From contig JAAERX010000031.1 in assembly GCA_024229935.1 (NCBI GenBank), positions 1 to 64,000 of the forward strand: 64,000 nt of DNA, in the 5' to 3' direction. Every line of letters begins with the position of its first letter. Positions within the stretch are counted from its first letter, which is position 1. This document shows, piece after piece, positions 8,477-17,031 of the stretch. The position numbers were made by a program, and so were the translations under genes. The notes below the pieces were generated by a model. The model was not told the DNA's origin. It did no database searches and worked only from the letters and a program-made list of their open reading frames with translations. This DNA is from Gammaproteobacteria bacterium (GTDB taxonomy: Bacteria > Pseudomonadota > Gammaproteobacteria > Steroidobacterales > GCA-2729495).

Positions 8477-9832
8477 TTACATTTTATCTAGTAGCGCAAT
8501 AATTTCCGAAGTTTTCTCTTCCATCAGCACAGCATCCCCGCGTGACTCAACGTTCAGACGTATAACTGGCTCGGTATTGGACATGCGCAGATTAAAACGC
8601 CAGTCCGAAAACTCAAAACCATAACCATCAGTATCATCAATTTTTGCCGTACCGTCATCATAGCGCTCGCGAATAATGGCAAGTGCTTGCTGAGCATCTG
8701 CAACTTTGCGGTTAATCTCACCGCTGGCGGGAAATCGTGCAATCCGGTCATTCACCAGTTCAGATAGCGGTTTGCCTGTCGATGAAATGATGCCGGCCAC
8801 AAGTAACCACGGAATCATGCCGCTGTCACAATAAGAGAACTCCCTAAAATAATGGTGAGCACTCATCTCACCGCCATAAATTGCGTCTTCATTTCGCATC
8901 CGTTCCTTAATGAATGCATGACCTGATTTGCACTGAATTGCCTGGCCTCCCTGTGCAGTGACAATCTCCTGAGTATTCCACGTCAAACGGGGGTCGTAGA
9001 TCACTTTACCCCCGGGATTCAGATTCAGCATCGCTTCGGCCAACAAGCCAACAATGTAATAGCCTTCAATAAAACCACCGTTTTCATCAAATAGAAAACA
9101 ACGATCAAAGTCTCCATCCCATGCAACACCAAGATCAGCACCAGAATCACGAATTGCATCAATCGTGCTAGAACGATTTTCAGGCAACAAAGGATTGGGA
9201 ACACCGTTCGGAAACGTTCCATCAGGATCATGGTGCACCTTGATAAACTCAAAGGGTAAAGAGCCTTCTAGCCGGTCAACCGTTGCCCCGGCACCACCGT
9301 TACCTGCATTAACCACAATTTTCAGCGGCTTGAGTTTGGCACAATCAACGTAACCCAACAGGTGCTCAAGGTAGGCATCAACACAGTTAGTCGGAATTAC
9401 CTCACCTGTAATCTCTGCCCTGGAAAGGTTGCCCGCTGCTATTTTATCGCGTATTTCATTCAGCCCCGTATCGGCACTGACGGGTCTGGAACCTTCACGA
9501 ACAAACTTCATGCCGTTATAGTCTGAAGGGTTATGACTCGCGGTCACCATAATGCCGCCATCAACACCGAGGTGTGCAGTTGCAAAATACACTTCCTCTG
9601 TACCACAACACCCGATATCCCGGACATTAACACCGGCACTAGTCAGCCCATCCATCAATGCTGAGACCATAGATGGGCTCGATAAGCGGATATCATGACC
9701 GACAACGATCTCTTTAGGCTGCAGGAATTCCGCATAGGCCAAGCCTATATCGTATGCGAGCTCCTCGTTAAGCTGATCGGGAACTCGACCACGCAAATCA
9801 TACGCCTTGAAACAACTAAGATCTCTTGTCAT
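8477..9832 (-). CDS. manB: Phosphomannomutase / phosphoglucomutase
   Basis: This enzyme interconverts mannose-6-phosphate and mannose-1-phosphate in GDP-mannose synthesis. The alpha-phosphohexomutase signatures are all present: active-site [14 protein letters not shown] with the phosphorylated serine, the Mg-binding DGDFDR, the sugar-binding [10 protein letters not shown], and the C-terminal phosphate-binding [10 protein letters not shown]. At 451 residues it has family length, in the ManB/CpsG/AlgC group. It lies 43 bases downstream of manC on the same strand, so the pair probably forms one operon making GDP-mannose for the surrounding polysaccharide genes. Confidence 0.92.
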   Translation of the reverse strand: MTRDLSCFKAYDLRGRVPDQLNEELAYDIGLAYAEFLQPKEIVVGHDIRLSSPSMVSALMDGLTSAGVNVRDIGCCGTEEVYFATAHLGVDGGIMVTASHNPSDYNGMKFVREGSRPVSADTGLNEIRDKIAAGNLSRAEITGEVIPTNCVDAYLEHLLGYVDCAKLKPLKIVVNAGNGGAGATVDRLEGSLPFEFIKVHHDPDGTFPNGVPNPLLPENRSSTIDAIRDSGADLGVAWDGDFDRCFLFDENGGFIEGYYIVGLLAEAMLNLNPGGKVIYDPRLTWNTQEIVTAQGGQAIQCKSGHAFIKERMRNEDAIYGGEMSAHHYFREFSYCDSGMIPWLLVAGIISSTGKPLSELVNDRIARFPASGEINRKVADAQQALAIIRERYDDGTAKIDDTDGYGFEFSDWRFNLRMSNTEPVIRLNVESRGDAVLMEEKTSEIIALLDKM

Positions 9833-9875
9833 CTTGTATAGCCTAATTAAAAATTATTATGGGGCCAGCGCGGGT

Positions 9876-11294
9876 CTAGTCAGTGCGACCTTCACGGCCA
9901 TATTTATCCTCGAAGCGGACGATATCATCTTCACCAAGATAGTCACCCACCTGCACCTCAATAATGTGCAGTATTGAGTCACCCGGATTCTCAATACGGT
10001 GCTTTGCACCAACAGGTATAAAAGTGTGCTCATTGACGCCAAGATCAAATACCTTATCATCAAGCGTAATACGAGCAATACCCGCGACAACAACCCAGTG
10101 TTCAGCACGATGATGATGCAACTGCAGGGATAGAATTGCGCCGGGCAACACAGTTAAACGTTTTACCTGAAAGCCCTCAGCGTTCTCAAGACTATCGTAG
10201 CTACCCCAGGGCCGAAACACTTCCCGACCAAGCTTAACCTCTTCCCGCTCTGCTAATTCCAATTCACTAACAAGGGTCTTAACCTCCTGCGCATGACTCT
10301 TATCAGCAACAAGAACAGCATCCTTGGTCTCAACAACAACACAACCATCAAGCCCAACGGCAGTAACAAGACGGCTTTCAGACCGAATCATTGTATCAGT
10401 GCAACCAACTGTAACCACATCACCAAAAATTGTATTACCTGACTCATCCTGCACACTGACATCGTGTAGTGATGCCCACGATCCAACATCATTCCAGCCA
10501 GCATCCAGAGGCACAACACTGGCTCGGTCAGTATTCTCCATGACCGCATAATCGATTGAATCCGCAGGGCAGGCCGCAAATTCATCAGCACTTAGATGAA
10601 TCTCGGTTGCCGTGGTATCAAGCCCGGCAACCAGACCCTGACAAGCCGCCGCCATTTTAGGTGCCTGTATAGCCAGCTCTTCAAGAAATGTCGCGGCGGA
10701 AAACAGGAACATGCCGCTGTTCCAGAAATACTCTCCAGACTTGAGGTAAGCACGCGCAGTTTCCAGATCAGGTTTTTCGACAAAACTATCCACATCAATA
10801 ACACCCTCACCGATTCCGGCTGAACGTATGTACCCGTAACCCGTCTCCGGTGAGGTTGGCACAATCCCAAAGGTGACCAGGCGCCCAGCTTCAGCTGCAG
10901 GTATTGCGGTCTGTATTGCACGTGTCATAGCATCTGTATCGCCGATAACATGGTCAGAGGGCAATATCAGCAACAGTGTCGACTCTGGCTCTTCTTGCAA
11001 CAACGCTGCAATTGCAGTTGCCGGTGCTGTATTACGACCAAGCGGTTCCAGCACCAGCTTTGGTGTGATGCCTATATCAGCAAATTGCTGAGCAACCAGA
11101 AAACGATGCTGCTCATTGCAGATAAGGAGCGGATCACTCAAATGTTCAGATAACCCGCCAAGCCTGGTCATCGTGCCCTGTAAAAGGGAATTGTCCCCTA
11201 TCAGCCGCAATAGTTGCTTTGGGTATTGTGACCGAGACATGGGCCAGAGTCGGGAACCCGAACCACCACACAAAATAACCGGAAGCAATTTCAT
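9876..11294 (-). CDS. manC: Mannose-1-phosphate guanylyltransferase / mannose-6-phosphate isomerase
   Basis: This is a bifunctional cytoplasmic enzyme that forms GDP-mannose from GTP and mannose-1-phosphate. The N-terminal nucleotidyltransferase domain opens with MKLLPVILCGGSGSRLWPMS and YPKQ. LILPSDHVI and ENTDRASVVPLDAGWNDVGSW follow. The C-terminal 110 residues form a cupin isomerase domain (QLHHHRAEHWVVV, FIPVGAKHRIENPGD). From the ATG at 11294 it has 472 residues; the upstream frame to 11333 adds non-family sequence. The full two-domain form is the ManC/AlgA type found in capsule, alginate and O-antigen loci. Confidence 0.93.
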   Translation of the reverse strand: MKLLPVILCGGSGSRLWPMSRSQYPKQLLRLIGDNSLLQGTMTRLGGLSEHLSDPLLICNEQHRFLVAQQFADIGITPKLVLEPLGRNTAPATAIAALLQEEPESTLLLILPSDHVIGDTDAMTRAIQTAIPAAEAGRLVTFGIVPTSPETGYGYIRSAGIGEGVIDVDSFVEKPDLETARAYLKSGEYFWNSGMFLFSAATFLEELAIQAPKMAAACQGLVAGLDTTATEIHLSADEFAACPADSIDYAVMENTDRASVVPLDAGWNDVGSWASLHDVSVQDESGNTIFGDVVTVGCTDTMIRSESRLVTAVGLDGCVVVETKDAVLVADKSHAQEVKTLVSELELAEREEVKLGREVFRPWGSYDSLENAEGFQVKRLTVLPGAILSLQLHHHRAEHWVVVAGIARITLDDKVFDLGVNEHTFIPVGAKHRIENPGDSILHIIEVQVGDYLGEDDIVRFEDKYGREGRTD

Positions 11295-11592
11295 CGCTGG
11301 TGTTTTCCCCTGAATAGCAGAAAGCCCCACCATTTGGTCGCAACAGCAAATGTATTTAATCTAACTATCATTAGGGCAACCTTAACAAGAATGCGACAAG
11401 CAAAAATGCCGAATAATACCCACTCTGTCAACCAGGTCATTATGTGCAACCATCTCAATTCATGCCCAGCCGCATCATAAACCTGCATTAGCAACCCCCA
11501 CAAGAGCCTGCTTTATCTATTTTCTGCCTGATTGGAGGTTTCTTTTGGCTGGCAGGTATATATAAAGAATCAGAACCTAAATAAGTCAGATA
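11295..11592. other. Gap between manC and the MBOAT remnant
   Basis: No convincing gene. A minus-strand frame of 70 codons (11291-11503) is rich in aromatic and hydrophobic residues and could be debris of another membrane protein of the locus, but I cannot match it to a family. The manC promoter must lie here or further upstream. Confidence 0.4.
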
Positions 11593-12055
11593 CTAAACTG
11601 CATCAAGAAAGGGAACGACCTGCTCCCTTGCAGCCATTTTGAATACCGGTGTTGCATATTCCCCAAAGCTATCAGCAACAACCATCTTCTTAAACAGGCC
11701 AATGATAAAGATTGAACAGCCAAGCACCTGTTGGCGGGTATTGTCACGGGGTTTCGCCAAATCCTTAAATTCGACAGCATATCACTATGGTGCACAATTG
11801 GACCGGCAACCAGCTGCGGGAAAAACTAACAAAAAACGCATACTCAAGCCGACCATGCGGCTCAGTCAAACCTTTGCTGGTATCAACAAGGTAGGTAATT
11901 TGCTCAAAGGTATAAAAAGAAATAGCCAACAGCAAAATGATGTGCTGGAGATTAAAGTCCATCGCTGTAGCAGTGGATATACTGTCAAAAAAGAAGTTGG
12001 CATACTTAAAAGAACCGAGTAACAATAAATTAAATTCGGTCAAATTAAATGGCAT
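11593..12055 (-). pseudogene. MBOAT (AlgI-like) O-acetyltransferase, frameshifted and truncated
   Basis: Three frames read in succession give a continuous AlgI-like stretch. Frame 1 (from 12055) has LLLGSFKYANFFFD and AISFYTFEQITYLVD, both AlgI hallmarks. After a run of As at 11821-11825 (plus strand), one missing base shifts the frame to FPQLVAGPIVHHSDM, the conserved P-Q-L-x-A-G-P-I-x-H block. Near 11773 a second missing base shifts it again, to FIIGLFKKMVVADSFGEYATPVF. A stop at 11593-11595 then ends it. The part preceding the first motif and the C-terminal half, with the catalytic His region, are absent. Intact AlgI is about 470 residues. The family moves acetyl groups across the inner membrane for polysaccharide O-acetylation; the SGNH protein at 5896 is its natural partner type. 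Read errors could mimic the shifts, but not the loss of both ends. Confidence 0.8.
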
Positions 12056-12196
12056 TACAAAGCCATACCTATAGCTTTAAGGGCCCTTCTACAGGTTAGC
12101 AAATGTTAAAAAAGGTATTTGAAGTTTCCGGACATAACATCAAGGCAAATAAATGGGTTTAAACCCATTTACCAACCCCAGACACGTTGCTGATAA

Positions 12197-13105
12197 CTAC
12201 GTATCTATTTTTCTGGTGGTGTCCATAATGTGTTCCTTAAGCGTTCTGGAGCCATAACCAGGGGCACGCATATCATTAACCAGGTAATACCGGGTCACTT
12301 TCAGGAAGGCTGAGAACATACCAATTTTTCTGGAGAATAACCCTATAAACCAGGTAATGTTAATCAAGGTGTTAAGCACCCAGACAGGTACGCTTTTGAT
12401 ATTTGGTTCTTTACCCAGGGATTCAAAGACCATATTAAGGGCATCCCTATAACTAACAATGTTATCAGGCACTTCCGGCCCGCCAAGAACAAAGACTCTA
12501 TCTTTGCGCTCAGTGTTAGTAATACTGCTCACCATAAACTCAGCCAGATCTTCCCTCGCGATAGGGTTATGAACAGCCTGTTCACCTGAACCCACCACAT
12601 AACCCGGTCTGCCTTTCATGATCATCTCGGTTTGAGTATCAAATACCCAGAAGTATGCCGTTGGCCTGACGATAGTGTAGTCAATACCTGAGCGCATGAG
12701 TGCGTCTTCCATTTTCAGCTTGGCAAGTTGCAGCGGCAAGTCCGGCTTGCGCACACAGATAGCTGACAGGAGTATAAACTTTTCTGCACCATGCTCCTGG
12801 GCGGCATTGAGTACATTAAGTGTTGCAATGTAGTCTATGTCATCAAAGTCCTTTGGCAGTCCCGAGCGGGTAGCCAAACAGGAAATAACAACATCAACCT
12901 TGCGGGGAAACATTGTTGCTATGGAGGCAGGGCTACTGACATCACCAACTAATACTTCTGCGCCAGCAAACTCCCCTTCTTTGGCTGGAGATCGGGTGAC
13001 AGCAATAACGTCATAACCCTGGTTGACTGCTTCCGCAACAACTGCCCGACCTATATAGCCTGTGGAGCCGACAATCAAAACTGTTTGAGTATTCTCATTA
13101 TTCAT
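12197..13105 (-). CDS. Atypical SDR resembling divinyl chlorophyllide 8-vinyl reductase (DVR/BciA)
   Basis: This 302-residue NAD(P)-binding protein has the dinucleotide motif GSTGYIG at residues 13-19. Beyond the general fold, several stretches follow the plant/bacterial DVR (BciA) pattern: DYIATLNVLNAAQEHGAEKFILLSAICV (112-118), AKLKMEDAL, IVRPTAYF (147-152), PIAREDLAEF, and the end RYYLVNDM with PGYGSRTLKE. True BciA reduces the 8-vinyl group of divinyl chlorophyllides. No other bacteriochlorophyll gene is in the window, so a different vinyl or enone substrate is equally possible. NmrA-like regulators share the fold and are the main alternative. It is monocistronic, with AAGGGCGG upstream of the ATG. 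Confidence 0.6.
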   Translation of the reverse strand: MNNENTQTVLIVGSTGYIGRAVVAEAVNQGYDVIAVTRSPAKEGEFAGAEVLVGDVSSPASIATMFPRKVDVVISCLATRSGLPKDFDDIDYIATLNVLNAAQEHGAEKFILLSAICVRKPDLPLQLAKLKMEDALMRSGIDYTIVRPTAYFWVFDTQTEMIMKGRPGYVVGSGEQAVHNPIAREDLAEFMVSSITNTERKDRVFVLGGPEVPDNIVSYRDALNMVFESLGKEPNIKSVPVWVLNTLINITWFIGLFSRKIGMFSAFLKVTRYYLVNDMRAPGYGSRTLKEHIMDTTRKIDT

Positions 13106-13505
13106 AGTGCCGCCCTTGGCTGGTATTGAAGTAATTTAGCAGGTTTGGAAAACAAAAGTGTCTAGGTAATTATTCCTACTTATATATATGACTGATATAC
13201 GTACTGAAATGGAATATATATTTTAAGGCTTAACCACAATTTTTTCAGTCCACTAACCTGTATACCGAATCGGCACGCATAGTAGCTTCAGGCAAGATAC
13301 ACCGACCGCAAATTAGAGACGCTAGCCTGCATTCTTGCGGCACCATCACACAGATCCTTCGGCAGTCCTGAACTGCATCGTAAGGCCGTTACATTTTTGC
13401 AGCAGCTGCTGCAATAGGACCTCAGCAAAACAGACTCTAAACCATCATTTATCTCGCTTTTATCTCATTATTCAGTAGAATGCGGCGCAGCAGCGGAAAT
13501 CGTTG
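13106..13505. promoter_or_regulatory. Divergent intergenic region between the DVR-like and HD-GYP genes
   Basis: Four hundred bases with no gene. It must hold both divergent promoters. The part near the DVR-like gene is very A/T-rich (about 13180-13230). A perfect 18-bp palindrome lies at 13397-13414. I could not fix -35/-10 boxes with confidence. Confidence 0.4.
13397..13414. promoter_or_regulatory. Perfect 18-bp palindrome, candidate operator
   Basis: TTGCAGCAGCTGCTGCAA is fully symmetric and lies about 92 bases upstream of the HD-GYP start codon. It could be an operator for a dimeric regulator. No second copy was noticed, and the CAG/CTG composition could also arise by chance. Confidence 0.3.
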
Positions 13506-14633
13506 ATGGATCAACACTTAAAAGAAGCTCTGCCTGACTTTGAGAACAAAGCATCCGCTTTCACAGTGACAGATGGGGCTTCATCGACGGCGACAATTAC
13601 ATACGATCAGGCGGCTGCTCCCGGTGATAGTGAGCAAGCACACATTACCGCTACCTCATTATCGGGTAATAGAACCAGCTGTAGTGAAATCGGCCGTGCA
13701 ATTGATTTGCTTAATAACACAGCATCAGCTGTAGCAAAAATCCATCATGACGCACGTCGCAAGCAGCCACTTACATTACAGTTCGCCAAACAGGCCATAG
13801 ATGAGTTAATCCAAAACTTTGCTGATGACCCAAATACCTTATTTTGGGCACTGACTGCCAATCACCGTATGCATCACCTAAATCGCAGGTCAGTAGGCTG
13901 TGCAGTTTGGGCACTGGCATTGGGACATCACCTGGAATTCAATCAGGCTGCCTTACACGAGTTGATGCTGGGAGCCTTATTGCTGGATATAGGCAAGATT
14001 AATGTACCGATCGTAATTCAAACCAAAGCCGGCAAGCTTAATAAAGCAGAGCAAAATTTTGTGCGGCGACATGTAGCTGATGGCATCCGTATGCTTGAAT
14101 CAGCAGTTGAGTTATCAGCAGAAGCTATAGAGATGGTACGTGCACATCATGAGCGTATTGATGGCAGTGGCTACCCTTTCGGCTTAAAGGGTGAGGAAAT
14201 ATCACTGTACGCACAAATTGCGGGCATTATTGATAGCTTTGATGCCCTTTCACTGCATCGCTACTACGCAGACGGATTAAGCGGGGATGCCGCACTTAAT
14301 ATGCTACGAGAGCAGCGTGGTAAAAAATTTGCTGCCAATTTAGTTGATCACTTTATTAATGCAATTGGGGAATTGCCTACCGGAACCTGGGTGCAGCTTC
14401 CTGATGGCAGTACCGGTGTCGTGTGTGCACAGAACCCTACAGACCCGGGTGAAGCACAGGTAGCACTGATAGCTAATGCAGAACAGCAACCCATTCTGGC
14501 TATCCACTGGCTCAGCCTCCATGAACACGGCAAAGCTCGGGTACTACCACCAACAGAACGACCACCCCATGCAGCAGCAATGGAGCGCAGCCTACAAGCA
14601 GCCATATATGCTCAAAGACCTCGAAAATACTGA
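13506..14633 (+). CDS. HD-GYP domain protein with a degenerate HD dyad
   Basis: The first 85 residues are low-complexity and unrecognised. An HD-GYP domain follows, the family that hydrolyses cyclic di-GMP. The distal signature is intact (HHERIDGSGYP, GYP at 222-224) and so is the later DSFDAL stretch. The HD dyad itself reads LLLDIGK, with Leu160-Asp161 where active members have His-Asp. That His is a metal ligand, so catalysis may be lost and the protein may instead sense c-di-GMP or bind partners. The end (residues 300 on) is a small domain seen in some HD-GYP proteins (TGTWVQLPDGSTGVV). The ATG at 13506 is preferred over the TTG one codon earlier. The gene is monocistronic. Confidence 0.8.
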   Translation: MDQHLKEALPDFENKASAFTVTDGASSTATITYDQAAAPGDSEQAHITATSLSGNRTSCSEIGRAIDLLNNTASAVAKIHHDARRKQPLTLQFAKQAIDELIQNFADDPNTLFWALTANHRMHHLNRRSVGCAVWALALGHHLEFNQAALHELMLGALLLDIGKINVPIVIQTKAGKLNKAEQNFVRRHVADGIRMLESAVELSAEAIEMVRAHHERIDGSGYPFGLKGEEISLYAQIAGIIDSFDALSLHRYYADGLSGDAALNMLREQRGKKFAANLVDHFINAIGELPTGTWVQLPDGSTGVVCAQNPTDPGEAQVALIANAEQQPILAIHWLSLHEHGKARVLPPTERPPHAAAMERSLQAAIYAQRPRKY

Positions 14634-15025
14634 ATATTCAGTTTCATTTTTGCTAATTTAGCCACCTCACTTTACTTCTTATATGTCTGACTCAGTTTAT
14701 ACCTACCTGAGTTAGGACAATCTAATTTGCCAACTCAGCCTGAGCCCCAACAACTACAACAACTACGTAGGCGTAATTTACATCTATAAGTATTGTTACT
14801 ATCGCTGGCCAAATTTTGGCTGAGCCAATAGGTAGAATTACGACTTGGGAGGAAGGACAGCCGGTGACTACGATACCTACTGTGATTTGGCACCCGTGCC
14901 AGGAAGTATGAAGAAAGAAATGCTGGGCGACATAACAATCAATCAGCACAGTCTGGCAACTGAAGTCAGGTAAAGCAATTCATATTTCTGATCTCAATAT
15001 TTATATAAATTTTAAGAGGAATGTT
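14634..15025. promoter_or_regulatory. Intergenic leader upstream of the first Rieske gene
   Basis: No convincing gene in 390 bases. AAGAGGA at 15014-15020 is a good ribosome site for the ATG at 15026. A 13-base palindrome (TTGGCTGAGCCAA, 14816-14828) and a 21-codon open frame at 14908-14973 are present but unremarkable. The region is long enough for a regulated promoter. Confidence 0.4.
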
Positions 15026-16234
15026 ATGTATATCAACTTTTGGTACCCGGTTGTTCGTAGTGAAGATCTAAGCTATGACCAGCCGGAAAAAGTCAGGTTA
15101 CTTGGCGTCGATCTCGTTGCATTTCGTGACCAGAACGGTGAAGCGAGAGTATTAAGTGACACCTGCACGCACCGAGGTGCATCATTAGGTGGAGCCTGGT
15201 CTCAGGGCGAGCACAGACCACGAATCATTGATGGCTGTATCGTCTGCCCATATCACGGCTGGGAATTCAACGGTGACGGTGAATGCGTCAACCTCCCCTC
15301 ACTTGGTTACGGTAACAAGGCTCCTGCACGTGCAAAGGTCGACTCATACCCTGTTCAGGAAAAATACGGCATCGTATTTGCATTCCTGGGTGATGAGCCT
15401 GAAGAAACACGGATTCCACTTCTCGATGTTGAGGAATTCAATCAGGAAGGCTGGACAGCCAACGAAATACTGGTTCTTGAAGTGCCTTACTTCTACGAAC
15501 GTTCAATTGAAAACGGTATTGACCCATCCCACAACGAGTTCGTCCACCCAACACATGGTCATTCATCTATAGACCGCGAGACCTATAGCGTTCCGGACTA
15601 TACGCCTGAAGATCACCGTCAGGGTTGGGGCTTCTGGTTCTGGGCGCAGTTTGATTCTCCACCACTACCACAGAAAGACCACCATACAGCCGGTGGTCAG
15701 GATACACCTTGGGGTGATGTGAAGACTGTAGATCATATGAAAGTGTTTGTTGGCGGTGGTACCTATGGCCCGAACATTATGCCGACCTACATCAACATCA
15801 CAGAAGATAAGATGTTCCGTCAGTATTTCTTTGAAGCGCCTGTGGATGAGCACAACACAAAGATATTCTTCCTGAACATGCGTAACTTCCTGCTGGATCC
15901 GAAGCACAATGGTCCTATCCACGCACGTAATAAAGTTATTGCAGGACAGGACATCCAGATTCTGTCCACCATGTGTCCAGAACAAACACCCTTAAAACCA
16001 ACTGATGAGGTTCTGGTTCCATCTGACAATGCAGTTGCAGCTTATCGTGGCTGGCTGGAGAAGTTTGATGACAAGGGCTGGCGTATCGATACTGTAGCCT
16101 TCAACGCCCGTCATGGTAAGGATAAGGCATTTGCCATTCCTTCCCCTGCGCGCAGAACATCCAAAAACTGGGTACTGGATGAAATTCCTCTGCTCAAGGA
16201 TCGTGCTGATCGCAAAGAGAAGAACGAGGTTTGA
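15026..16234 (+). CDS. Rieske non-heme iron oxygenase, alpha-subunit type (copy 1)
   Basis: This 402-residue oxygenase should take electrons from a separate ferredoxin/reductase and oxidise an organic substrate with O2. The N-terminal Rieske domain binds [2Fe-2S] through Cys47, His49, Cys74 and His77 (CTH and CPYH). The mononuclear iron site is NGIDPSHNEFVH, with Asp166, His169 and His174, the D-x2-H-x4-H layout of the PaO/CAO/vanillate demethylase group. His49 and Cys74 are 24 residues apart instead of the usual 16-18. A paralogue at 62656 shares this. No ferredoxin or reductase gene adjoins. A strong ribosome site (AAGAGGA) precedes it and a textbook terminator follows, so it is transcribed alone. 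The substrate is unknown. Confidence 0.88.
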   Translation: MYINFWYPVVRSEDLSYDQPEKVRLLGVDLVAFRDQNGEARVLSDTCTHRGASLGGAWSQGEHRPRIIDGCIVCPYHGWEFNGDGECVNLPSLGYGNKAPARAKVDSYPVQEKYGIVFAFLGDEPEETRIPLLDVEEFNQEGWTANEILVLEVPYFYERSIENGIDPSHNEFVHPTHGHSSIDRETYSVPDYTPEDHRQGWGFWFWAQFDSPPLPQKDHHTAGGQDTPWGDVKTVDHMKVFVGGGTYGPNIMPTYINITEDKMFRQYFFEAPVDEHNTKIFFLNMRNFLLDPKHNGPIHARNKVIAGQDIQILSTMCPEQTPLKPTDEVLVPSDNAVAAYRGWLEKFDDKGWRIDTVAFNARHGKDKAFAIPSPARRTSKNWVLDEIPLLKDRADRKEKNEV

Positions 16235-16265
16235 TTTAAACCTGATCTGACCTTAGTAAAATCAG

Positions 16266-16299
16266 CGGCACGGGTAGGTAACTACCCGTGCCGTTTTTT
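16266..16299 (+). terminator. Strong Rho-independent terminator
   Basis: A perfect 12-bp G/C-rich stem (16266-16277 with 16282-16293) and a GTAA loop are followed directly by six T residues. It lies 31 bases after the stop codon of the first Rieske gene and closes that transcript. Confidence 0.92.
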
Positions 16300-16365
16300 A
16301 TTGTCAGTATCAGTTAACTGGAGACGTAGTACATCAGAACCCGATCAGCTATATAATTCAGATCG

Positions 16366-16983
16366 ATGAAAAACACCATGAAAAAGCCTCCTATACCACT
16401 GCCAGTTATCAGCCTAATTGTTATGTTTATCGGGATTTGGGCCTATCTGCAGATTGAGAAAGAGCCTTTCACCCAGACTCCTGTTATTGAAACCCATGCA
16501 ATTACACTATTGCAGTCACCACGTGACTTACCCGAACTGCAGATGGTGAACAAACAAGGGGAGCTGGCAGGTAAAGAAACTTTCTATGGCAAGTGGTCGC
16601 TGGTATTTATGGGCTTCACCAGTTGCGGGCATATCTGCCCAACCAAAATGGCAGAAATGCGTATGATTCAGGATCAGCTGAATGTCCCGCTGAGTGTTGT
16701 ATTTGTATCAGTTGATCCTGAACGTGATACGCCTGCTGTTATTAAACAATACGTGGATAGTTTTGACCCAAATTTTTCCGGCATGACCGGTTCAGCTGAG
16801 ACAATTGAGGTATTTGCCTCTGCATTGGGTGCGCCCTACTTTGTTGACCCTGATCCAGAGCTATATATTGTTGATCATTCTTCAGCCCTTTTTCTAATAG
16901 GGCCTGATGCCAGCCTGGTTGGTACTATCACTCCACCATTAGACATCAATATTATTGTGGATGATCTACACCAGCTTCTTTAA
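16366..16983 (+). CDS. SCO1/SenC family copper chaperone-like protein
   Basis: This is a thioredoxin-fold protein of 205 residues, anchored by one N-terminal hydrophobic segment (about 10-27) with the domain in the periplasm. The copper-binding set is complete: CGHIC (Cys87, Cys91) and His171 in DHSSALF. VSVDPERDTP is also typical. SCO proteins deliver copper to the CuA site of cytochrome c oxidase or act as thiol reductases. No oxidase gene lies in the window. A second ATG at 16378 could be the start. It is convergent with uppP. Confidence 0.87.
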   Translation: MKNTMKKPPIPLPVISLIVMFIGIWAYLQIEKEPFTQTPVIETHAITLLQSPRDLPELQMVNKQGELAGKETFYGKWSLVFMGFTSCGHICPTKMAEMRMIQDQLNVPLSVVFVSVDPERDTPAVIKQYVDSFDPNFSGMTGSAETIEVFASALGAPYFVDPDPELYIVDHSSALFLIGPDASLVGTITPPLDINIIVDDLHQLL

Positions 16984-17031
16984 GCAATTTCTTAGCTGTG
17001 GTTGGCGCATAACATCATTAGACCAGCAGCA

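Noticed and set aside
11291-11503. 70-codon minus-strand frame rich in Trp and Leu
   Set aside because: Might be debris of a membrane protein, but no motif supports any family and it overlaps the start of manC.
11639-12022. 127-codon plus-strand frame
   Set aside because: Runs opposite the MBOAT remnant, whose minus-strand similarity is clear.
12197-13105. Reading the DVR-like gene as evidence for phototrophy
   Set aside because: No pigment or reaction-centre gene is in the window, and SDR proteins change substrates easily.
14816-14828. 13-base palindrome TTGGCTGAGCCAA
   Set aside because: Short and far from the start codon; expected by chance in a region of this size.
14908-14973. 21-codon frame with a ribosome site before the first Rieske gene
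   Set aside because: Could be a leader peptide, but shows no attenuator hairpins or repeated codon and is too short to judge.
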